A stretch of 5,462 bases of DNA from CAYTEH01 sp964436765 (GTDB lineage: Bacteria; Patescibacteriota; Gracilibacteria; Peribacterales; Peribacteraceae), in the NCBI GenBank assembly GCA_964436765.1, contig CAYTEH010000042.1, positions 1 through 5,462 of the forward strand, written 5' to 3'. The stretch's first letter is position 1. Every line of letters begins with the position of its first letter. The translations under genes were made by a program, and so were the position numbers. Shown here piece by piece: positions 1 to 4,895 of this stretch. The notes beneath the pieces were generated by a model. It worked only from the letters and a program-made list of their open reading frames with translations. It made no database searches and was not told the origin of the DNA.

Positions 1-1125
1 GAAATCCGCCGGGTCGGTGCCCGCGATGTCCAGGTAGAAGAGCTGGAGCAGTTCCGCAAACCACGGGTGGAAGTACCAGTGTGCTTTGCGCTCCTCGGGC
101 ATCTCCAGGAACGTCATGCTCATGTGGTGCCGGATCAGCCAGTCGATCTTCTCGCGGCGTTTGACCGGGTACTGCAGACGCGCGAGCGCCTTCGATGCCA
201 GGTCCGCCGAGACCGTCGCGTGGTGATCAAAGCGAATGCGTTCCTTGAGCGAGAACGTCTCGGTCTTCCCGCAGTCGTGGAAGAGAGCGGCGACGCGCAC
301 ATCGATGCCGTCTTCCTCCCGGTAACTGCGCGTGCAGCGGAGCGTGTGATCCCACACGTCGCCTTCGTGGTGGTAATCGGCCGGCTGCGGGATGCCTTTG
401 CATGCGGCGAGTTCCGGCAGGAACCGGTGGAGCAGCTGCAGTTCCCACAAATCCTCGAGCGCCCGGTCGGGGTGCGGGCCCAGGAGCATCTTTTCGAGTT
501 CGGTCCGGAGACGCTCACCGGAGAGGATATCGACGAGTTGAGCCTGTTCCTGCAGGGCCCGGTAGGTATCGGGATGATATTGACCGCCGAGCAGCGCGCG
601 GAAACGCACGGCGCGGAGAATACGGAGTGCATCGTGCTTGATGCGGATGGCGGGCACGCCGATGAAGCGGATCAGCCTTTCCTTCAGGTCCGCTTCGCCG
701 CCGAAGGGGTCGAAGAGTTCCCGGCTCACCGGATTCCAGTACATCGTATTGACGGTGAAGTCCCGGCGCGCGGCGTCTTTTGTCCGGTCGGTGGTATAGA
801 CGATCGTCTCGGGGTGGCGTCCGTCAGAACGCTCGTCATCTTCGCGGAACGTCGTCACCTCGAATTCATCGGTCCCGAGCGAGACTCGGAAGCTCCCGAG
901 GATCATCGATTTGCCTTTTTTGAAGAGCTTCAGTGACTGCTCCGGTGTCGCGGAGGTTGCGATGTCGATGTCCGTGGGGACCTGCCCCTGCAGCATGTCA
1001 CGCACGCAGCCGCCCACCCACCATGCCTCGTATCCGGCATCGGCGAGCGTCTCCACTATCTTGTACGCCCGCTCTCCTTTTTTGGAAGCGAGCGTCTTCG
1101 CGATGACATCTTTACTGATGGGCAC
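1..1125 (-). CDS. cca: CCA tRNA nucleotidyltransferase / poly(A) polymerase family protein with HD domain (C-terminus cut by window edge)
   Basis: Adds or repairs the 3'-CCA end of tRNAs from CTP and ATP in the cytoplasm; a poly(A) polymerase role is the main alternative in this class II family. I translated 375 residues by hand and the frame is open to the window edge. Visible motifs in order: nucleotidyltransferase signature GGCVRD (38-43) followed by the metal-binding DID (52-54); RRDFTVN (120-126); DPFGG (139-143); an HDALRILRAVRF segment (164-175), the usual RNA- and nucleotide-binding neck; HHEGDVWDHTL (252-262); the HD phosphohydrolase-type motif HDCGK (283-287); and FDHH (299-302). 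Members with an HD domain usually run to roughly 400-500 residues, so only the tail should be missing. The start is the GTG at 1125-1123: it is the only standard start codon between the upstream in-frame TAG (1183-1185) and the GGCVRD motif, but I see no Shine-Dalgarno before it. It lies 57 bases downstream of the 101-residue gene, probably co-transcribed. Family assignment is very secure; exact specificity is not. Confidence 0.95.
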   Translation of the reverse strand, partial: MPISKDVIAKTLASKKGERAYKIVETLADAGYEAWWVGGCVRDMLQGQVPTDIDIATSATPEQSLKLFKKGKSMILGSFRVSLGTDEFEVTTFREDDERSDGRHPETIVYTTDRTKDAARRDFTVNTMYWNPVSRELFDPFGGEADLKERLIRFIGVPAIRIKHDALRILRAVRFRALLGGQYHPDTYRALQEQAQLVDILSGERLRTELEKMLLGPHPDRALEDLWELQLLHRFLPELAACKGIPQPADYHHEGDVWDHTLRCTRSYREEDGIDVRVAALFHDCGKTETFSLKERIRFDHHATVSADLASKALARLQYPVKRREKIDWLIRHHMSMTFLEMPEERKAHWYFHPWFAELLQLFYLDIAGTDPADF

Positions 1126-1182
1126 GGGGCAAGAATCGCGAAAGATGCCGCGCGAATCAAGGTCTCTGCGTCCGGGCCACTG

Positions 1183-1488
1183 CTATTTTTTCAGAGGACG
1201 AACGGCATCCGGCTTCTTTTGCTCCGCCTTGGGCCTTTCGGTTGTTGTTGCGGCAATGATGATTCCGGCCACGAGCGCTGTGCCGACTACCGCTATGGCT
1301 TTCTGCACGGTGCTTACGCTCACACTGAGCACTTCCGGATCGATACCGTCGTCCACCTCCGGAAAAGGCTCATCAAGCCCCTCAAGATTGAAGGGGTCAG
1401 TATCGTCTTCATCGTCCGTGCTGGTGTCCGTATCGACCGTCCAGGGCCCAAGATGATCATCGCGGTTGCGGCGTTCGAGCATGTGCAT
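1183..1488 (-). CDS. Hypothetical acidic protein with one membrane segment (101 aa)
   Basis: I do not recognise this protein. A short basic start (R6, R7, R9) is followed by a strongly acidic stretch, with 15 Asp/Glu between residues 19 and 50 and no Lys or Arg from 10 to 62. One hydrophobic segment (about 64-81, AIAVVGTALVAGIIIAAT) comes next, then a basic tail of about 20 residues ending in KK. This predicts a single-pass inner-membrane protein. The positive-inside rule would put the basic tail in the cytoplasm and the acidic, likely disordered part outside, which is inference. The chosen ATG (1488-1486) has AGAGGA 12 bases upstream; a second in-frame ATG (1482-1480) is possible. The stop is TAG. 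It precedes the CCA-enzyme gene in the same frame, separated by 57 bases, so the two may form an operon. Overlapping plus-strand frames exist, but this one has the better protein-like features and start context. Confidence 0.6.
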   Translation of the reverse strand: MHMLERRNRDDHLGPWTVDTDTSTDDEDDTDPFNLEGLDEPFPEVDDGIDPEVLSVSVSTVQKAIAVVGTALVAGIIIAATTTERPKAEQKKPDAVRPLKK

Positions 1489-1490
1489 AT

Positions 1491-1506
1491 TTTATAACAT
1501 TCCTCT
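1491..1506 (-). promoter_or_regulatory. Start-region signals of the 101-residue gene: AGAGGA and TATAAA
   Basis: Reading the minus strand, AGAGGA (1506-1501) precedes the ATG at 1488 by 12 bases, a long but usable Shine-Dalgarno spacing. TATAAA (1496-1491) lies between it and the ATG and matches a -10 hexamer. Both cannot act for one transcript: if TATAAA is the -10 box, RNA would start at about 1485-1482 and be leaderless, favouring the second ATG at 1482. I see no good -35 partner at the usual distance. The Shine-Dalgarno reading is somewhat preferred. Confidence 0.35.
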
Positions 1507-1579
1507 TGATACACAAGAAATTTTTTCAATATGCATCGTGTTCTTTTGCATTCCCGGAGCCATAAAGTAGTCTTTGAGT

Positions 1580-1642
1580 ATGCTACGTTTTGCGGTTGCC
1601 CCTCGACAAGCTCAGGGCGACATGCGTGAGCATTCATTGTAG
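1580..1642 (+). other. 20-codon upstream open frame repeating the start of the endonuclease IV gene
   Basis: ATG at 1580 opens a frame that reads MLRFAVA and then PRQAQGDMREHSL before a TAG at 1640-1642. The first seven codons encode the same peptide as the first seven codons of the gene at 1646. The offset is 66 bases, so the frame is the same and only TAG plus one codon separate the two. The 21-base copies (1580-1600 and 1646-1666) differ at three positions, all synonymous (CTA/TTA, GCG/GCA, GTT/GTC). It may be a leftover of the original gene start displaced by an insertion, or a translated leader. Translation is not shown by the sequence. Confidence 0.4.
1595..1621 (+). repeat. PELVEG-type dispersed palindromic repeat (single copy)
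   Basis: The core CTCGACAAGCTCAGGGCGAC is close to the short repeat CCTTCGACAAGCTCAGG seen in many unrelated bacterial genomes. Read in an open frame on the opposite strand it gives the tell-tale peptide PELVEG, and it does so here. Arms GTTGCCC (1595-1601) and GGGCGAC (1615-1621) pair over seven positions including one G-U, with a 13-base loop. The left arm is degenerate relative to a perfect GTCGCCC. Such elements move or spread without a transposase of their own; how is not evident here. Recognition is from memory of the motif, not from a search. Confidence 0.6.
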
Positions 1643-1645
1643 ATC

Positions 1646-2470
1646 ATGTTACGTTTTGCAGTCGCCGGCTGCCCTCTCTCTACTCCCCCGCCGGGCGGGA
1701 CGGTGGAGGGCCTGAAGCATGCCAAGAAGCTGGGGATCAACGCGATGGAGATCGAGTGGGTGCAGAATGTCCCCAAAGACCCCGAGCGGATGGCGCTCAT
1801 CAGAAAAACCGCCGAGGAACTCGACATCACGCTCACGGTGCACGCGCCGTACTTCGTCAATTTGAATTCGCCCGACACGGCCAAGCTCGCCGCAAGCAAG
1901 GTTCGTGTCATCAACGCGCTCGCGATGGGCCAGCTCGCGGGCGTCCGTTCCGTCTGCGTCCACGCAGCATTCAGGCTTGGGCAGCCTGAAGATCAAGTGT
2001 ATGAGAACGTGAGTCGCAGCGTCGAGGACATCCTGACGCACAAGAAGAAATTATTCCCCGACGTGAACCTCGCGATCGAAACCATGGGCAAGCCCACGCA
2101 ATTCGGGACGCTCACCGAGTGCCTGAAGATCAGCAAGGAATTCGGGCTGTATCCCACCCTCGATCCCGCGCACATGCACGCGCTCACAAACGGGAAAATC
2201 AACACGTATGAAGAATGGGACGACATGTTCGATCAGTACGAACAATACCTCGGCAAGAAAGCGCTGAAGAACGTGCACATGCATTTTTCGGGAATCGCGT
2301 ACGGAGAGAAGGGCGAGAAACATCACGAGCCCCTGCGCGAGAGCGACGCCCGGTGGGAAGATTTCCTGCAGGTGCTCAAAGACCGGAAGATCGAGGGTAC
2401 GGTGGTGTGCGAATCCCCTGCCATGGAAAAAGATACGGTGCTGATGAAAAAGACGTACGAAGGCCTGTGA
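1646..2470 (+). CDS. nfo: Endonuclease IV-like AP endonuclease (family 2), TIM-barrel metalloenzyme
   Basis: Likely cuts DNA 5' to abasic sites in base excision repair. The 274 residues fit the family, close to the 285 of E. coli Nfo. Metal-ligand positions are recognisable by motif: H66 (VHAPYFVNLN), H106 (CVHAAF), E145 (AIETMG), D173 and H176 (LDPAH), H211 (NVHMHFSG), H226 (EKHH) and E256 (CESP). The ligand that is Asp229 in the E. coli DRHH motif appears here as E224. The run HFSGIAYGEKGEKHHEPL resembles archaeal endonuclease IV homologues more than E. coli Nfo, as far as I recall. A sugar-isomerase-type TIM barrel is the alternative, but the near-full ligand set argues for the nuclease. 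The start at 1646 has no Shine-Dalgarno; the preceding frame is closed by a TAG one codon upstream. It is transcribed divergently from the 101-residue gene and stands 116 bases before the DUF1501 gene. Confidence 0.85.
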   Translation: MLRFAVAGCPLSTPPPGGTVEGLKHAKKLGINAMEIEWVQNVPKDPERMALIRKTAEELDITLTVHAPYFVNLNSPDTAKLAASKVRVINALAMGQLAGVRSVCVHAAFRLGQPEDQVYENVSRSVEDILTHKKKLFPDVNLAIETMGKPTQFGTLTECLKISKEFGLYPTLDPAHMHALTNGKINTYEEWDDMFDQYEQYLGKKALKNVHMHFSGIAYGEKGEKHHEPLRESDARWEDFLQVLKDRKIEGTVVCESPAMEKDTVLMKKTYEGL

Positions 2471-2515
2471 TTCTTGTGTAACGGAACACGAAAACGCATC
2501 GAATTTATCCGAGGC

Positions 2516-2534
2516 CGCTGCGGTAACCGCAGCG
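2516..2534. repeat. Near-perfect GC-rich palindrome between endonuclease IV and DUF1501 genes
   Basis: CGCTGCGGTAACCGCAGCG has two perfectly complementary 9-base arms around a single central A. It lies 46 bases after the endonuclease IV stop and about 70 bases before the likely DUF1501 start. No T-run follows on either side, so it is not a standard intrinsic terminator. An operator for a dimeric regulator or an RNA hairpin that stabilises the upstream transcript end are both possible. Its centre supplies the TAA (2524-2526) that closes the DUF1501 frame upstream. Confidence 0.6.
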
Positions 2535-2586
2535 CGTCCCGGCAATTTGGTGGCCTGTGGCGGGCGCCGGTGACAGTATCGCGCGC

Positions 2587-3780
2587 ATGGGCATGCTTCC
2601 ACCCGGGCTGCCACACATACCAACACCGTCCCGTATTGGCAGGCGTGATTTTTTGAAGGTATGTGCGACGGGGGCGCTGGCACTTGGGACCGGCGAGGCC
2701 CTGCAGGCACAGGCGGCACGGACGCGGCGGCCGCTGATCATGTTGTTTCTTTCAGGCGGACCGTCGCATAAAGAAACCTGGAATCCCGATCTGCCGGATG
2801 TGTCCTCCGATCTGCGTGGTCCGTTCCGCTCCCTCCAAACAGCGGCGGGCTTCCGGGTATCGGAACTCTTTCCGGAAATGGCCCGCCGTGCCCGGGATTT
2901 TTCTGTTCTGCGTGGCATTCGTACCAACAGCGTCGATCATCCGGAATCTGCGCTGGCATTGCTGAAGCCGCGGGGCGATACCCTCGGGGTGCGGTGGGGC
3001 ACGCAGGCTGCCGACGGCGGTATGCCCTATACCTTCGTGAATCATCTGCGGACCAGGACTTTTAATCCGGCGCATCAGATCGCGGATTCATTTGAAGTGA
3101 CGTACGACACAGACGAGAGGCGTTTTACTCCGCCCGATCTGGACTTCGATCAGGATCTGGACGAACGCCGGGAATTACTGGAAGCATTCGATACGCCAGT
3201 CCCCTCTCCTCTGGCCGACCGCCATGACCGTTTCCGGGATCTGGCCTTTTCGCTGCTGCAGGGAGATGGAGACTTTATGGATGCATTTGAGTTGCCCGAT
3301 GATGAGCGGCGGCAATACGGCAGCAGCGTGACTGGTGACGGATTGCTGCTTGCGCGCAGGCTGACGGATGCGGGCGCGGGTGCGGTGACGGTCCATCATG
3401 AGCCGCTCGATCTGACGTGGGATTGGCACAGCGGCATTGCCGGCATGCGCAGGATCACCCCCGAGGTGGACCGTGGAGTCTCCGCGCTGCTCGATGATAT
3501 CCGTCAGGAGAAGTCCAATGCTGTCCTGCTTGTCGTCGGCGAATTCAGCAGGACGCCGCGCATCAACAGCGCTGCGGGACGGGATCACTGGCCCGAGGCG
3601 AACTGCGCTGTTCTTGCGGGCGGGTACACGCGGGGCGGTGTTGCCCATGGTCGCGTGAGTCCTCTGGGTCTTACGATAGACGGCGAGGTGACGCCGCGGT
3701 CTTTTCTGAACACCGTGCAACTCGCGTGCGGTGGCCAGGTGCCGCCCGCGGAACCGAAAGTCAGAGAGGTTCTGCAATAA
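2587..3780 (+). CDS. DUF1501 family protein with Tat signal peptide
   Basis: A secreted member of the DUF1501 family, within the alkaline-phosphatase/sulfatase-like fold group; substrate unknown. Numbered from the ATG at 2587, the product has 397 residues. A twin-arginine motif GRRDFLK (18-24) is followed by a small, mildly hydrophobic stretch and a likely cleavage site after LQAQA (39-43), so export folded through Tat is expected. Family marks are LSGGPSHKETW (55-65), HHEPLDLTWDWH (270-281), EFSRTPRIN (319-327) and GRDHW (331-335). Planctomycete members tend to be somewhat longer, about 430-480 residues. The start is uncertain: GTG 2557, ATG 2587 or ATG 2593 all fit and none has a clear Shine-Dalgarno; I chose the first ATG because it leaves a short Tat n-region. 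Leucine use is unlike the neighbours: about 17 CTG to 3 CTC over 2587-3300, whereas the endonuclease gene prefers CTC. No DUF1800, DUF1549 or DUF1553 partner, the usual companions, is visible nearby. Confidence 0.85.
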   Translation: MGMLPPGLPHIPTPSRIGRRDFLKVCATGALALGTGEALQAQAARTRRPLIMLFLSGGPSHKETWNPDLPDVSSDLRGPFRSLQTAAGFRVSELFPEMARRARDFSVLRGIRTNSVDHPESALALLKPRGDTLGVRWGTQAADGGMPYTFVNHLRTRTFNPAHQIADSFEVTYDTDERRFTPPDLDFDQDLDERRELLEAFDTPVPSPLADRHDRFRDLAFSLLQGDGDFMDAFELPDDERRQYGSSVTGDGLLLARRLTDAGAGAVTVHHEPLDLTWDWHSGIAGMRRITPEVDRGVSALLDDIRQEKSNAVLLVVGEFSRTPRINSAAGRDHWPEANCAVLAGGYTRGGVAHGRVSPLGLTIDGEVTPRSFLNTVQLACGGQVPPAEPKVREVLQ

Positions 3781-3831
3781 TTGGTAGCCGTATCTGCTAT
3801 CACCGAACAATTTACTAATTTAACAATGTAG

Positions 3832-3860
3832 CAATCTGGCGTTGGAAATATACAATCTGG
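3832..3860 (+). repeat. Direct repeat CAATCTGG, 21 bases apart, upstream of gap
   Basis: CAATCTGG occurs at 3832-3839 and again at 3853-3860, within the 101-base spacer before gap. The 21-base period equals two turns of DNA helix, which would place both copies on one face. The downstream copy overlaps the possible -10 box TACAAT. This could be a regulator site for gap, but with eight bases chance is not excluded. Confidence 0.35.
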
Positions 3861-3881
3861 GAGCTTTCTCTCCCCTTTTCT
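3849..3881 (+). promoter_or_regulatory. Possible gap leader: -10-like TATACAAT, small hairpin, 18-base pyrimidine tract
   Basis: TATACAAT (3849-3856) resembles a -10 box, though no good -35 box sits 16-18 bases upstream. GGGAG (3859-3863) can pair with CTCCC (3870-3874) across a 6-base loop. All 18 bases from 3864 to 3881, directly against the ATG, are pyrimidines, so no Shine-Dalgarno stands at normal distance. GGGAG is 18 bases from the ATG; folding the hairpin would leave only 7 bases before it. Hairpin plus CTTTTCT also looks faintly like an attenuator. None of these roles is certain. Confidence 0.3.
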
Positions 3882-4886
3882 ATGAACCTCGCCATCAACG
3901 GATTCGGCCGCATCGGACGCCAGGTGCTGCGCATCATCCAGGAGAAACTTCCGGACGTGAACGTCGTGAGCATCAACGACCTCACCGACGGCGAGACGCT
4001 GGCGCACCTGTTCGAGTTTGACTCCACGTACGGTCATTATGATAAGAAGATTTCCTTCAAGGACGGCATGCTCATCACGGGCAACGACTCGATCAAGATC
4101 ACGGCGGAGAAAGATCCGACGAAGCTGCCGCACAAGGAACTGAAAGTCGACGTGGTGCTGGAGTGCACCGGACGATTCACGAAGCGCGAGGACGCGGCCA
4201 TGCACCTGAAGGCCGGCGCGAAGAAGGTGATTATTTCGGCTCCGGGTAAGGACGAAGTGGACGGCACCTTCTGCATTGGGGTGAACCACACCACGTACGA
4301 CTCAAAAAAGATGCATGTGATCTCGAATGCGTCCTGCACCACCAACTGCCTCGCGCCAATGGCGAAGGTGCTGAACGACACGTTCGGCATCGAGCACGGC
4401 CTCATGAACACCATCCACAGTTACACCAACGACCAGAATTTGCTCGATCTCCCGCACAAAGACCTGCGCCGCGCGCGCGCCGCCGCCGTGAACATCGTCC
4501 CCACCAGCACGGGTGCGGCCAAAGCCATCGGCCTCGTGGTTCCGGAACTCGCCGGAAAGCTCCATGGCGTCTCGCTGCGCGTGCCGACTCCGACGGGCAG
4601 CATCACCGATCTCACGGTCGTCACGAAGAAAAAAGTGACGAAGGAGGAAGTGAATGCCGCGTTCGAAAAGGCTTCAAAAGGCGCGATGAAAGGGATCCTC
4701 GGCTACGAGCCGCGCCCGCTCGTGCTCAAAGATTTTGTCGGTGATCCGAGGAGCTGCATCGTGGATGCGGGTCTCACGCAGGTCATAGGCGATAATCTGC
4801 TCAAAGTCTTCGGCTGGTACGACAACGAGTGGGGCTACAGCAACCGCCTCGCCGAGCTGGCGGCATTCGTGGGAGAAAAGCTCTGA
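3882..4886 (+). CDS. gap: Glyceraldehyde-3-phosphate dehydrogenase, NAD-dependent type
   Basis: Catalyses phosphorylating oxidation of glyceraldehyde 3-phosphate to 1,3-bisphosphoglycerate, the central step of glycolysis and, in reverse, gluconeogenesis; a soluble homotetramer. The 334 residues match the usual bacterial length of about 330-340. The Rossmann NGFGRIGR motif is at 6-13. D33 of INDLTD is the acidic residue that contacts the adenine ribose and favours NAD over NADP. The catalytic site SNASCTTNCLAP puts the nucleophile at C152, with its base H179 in TIHSYT. The substrate loop PTSTGAAKA follows at about 207-215, and WYDNEWGYSNR (312-322) holds the conserved N315 next to nicotinamide. 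No key residue is missing. The start is fixed by the conserved N-terminal strand; upstream is a pyrimidine tract instead of a Shine-Dalgarno. It stands 101 bases after the DUF1501 gene and converges on the TPR-like gene with 9 bases between stops. Confidence 0.98.
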   Translation: MNLAINGFGRIGRQVLRIIQEKLPDVNVVSINDLTDGETLAHLFEFDSTYGHYDKKISFKDGMLITGNDSIKITAEKDPTKLPHKELKVDVVLECTGRFTKREDAAMHLKAGAKKVIISAPGKDEVDGTFCIGVNHTTYDSKKMHVISNASCTTNCLAPMAKVLNDTFGIEHGLMNTIHSYTNDQNLLDLPHKDLRRARAAAVNIVPTSTGAAKAIGLVVPELAGKLHGVSLRVPTPTGSITDLTVVTKKKVTKEEVNAAFEKASKGAMKGILGYEPRPLVLKDFVGDPRSCIVDAGLTQVIGDNLLKVFGWYDNEWGYSNRLAELAAFVGEKL

Positions 4887-4895
4887 GCGGCAGCG

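Larger units (their letters stand above)
1580..1666 (+). repeat. Imperfect direct repeat of 21 bases around the endonuclease IV start
   Basis: The bases at 1580-1600 recur at 1646-1666 with 18 of 21 identical. Both copies begin with ATG and share the core ACGTTTTGC. The 45 bases between them (1601-1645) contain a PELVEG-type repeat. This matches a target duplication, or slippage, accompanying insertion of the repeat. The divergence at third or silent first positions only suggests age or coding constraint. Confidence 0.8.

Noticed and set aside
67..936. Long plus-strand open frame of 289 codons
   Set aside because: It lies antisense to the CCA enzyme gene, whose ordered family motifs are unmistakable on the minus strand; the plus-strand translation shows no known motif.
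1377..1397. Inverted repeat CCCCTCAA/TTGAAGGGG
   Set aside because: It is imperfect, lies inside the 101-residue coding sequence, and has no T-run or other context.
911..1456. Plus-strand open frame of 181 codons, Ser/Thr/Val rich
   Set aside because: It overlaps the start of cca and the 101-residue gene in antisense; its Ser-rich stretch mirrors the acidic codons of the minus-strand gene.
1320..1637. Minus-strand open frame containing PELVEG
   Set aside because: The peptide is simply the dispersed repeat read in an open frame, and the rest overlaps the 101-residue gene in another frame.
2473..2494. Weak hairpin TTGTGT/ACACGA after the endonuclease IV stop as a terminator
   Set aside because: The stem is short, contains a G-U pair, and is followed by A residues rather than a T-run.
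2468..2656. Endonuclease IV frame stays open for about 60 codons after its TGA, raising the idea of TGA recoding as in some candidate phyla
   Set aside because: The protein has its expected length at the TGA, the continuation overlaps the DUF1501 gene, and gap also ends properly at a TGA.
2051..2719. Minus-strand open frame of 222 codons
   Set aside because: It is antisense to the endonuclease IV and DUF1501 genes, both supported by family motifs.
3585..4289. Minus-strand open frame of 234 codons
   Set aside because: It spans antisense parts of DUF1501 and gap and the spacer between them; no protein-like features.
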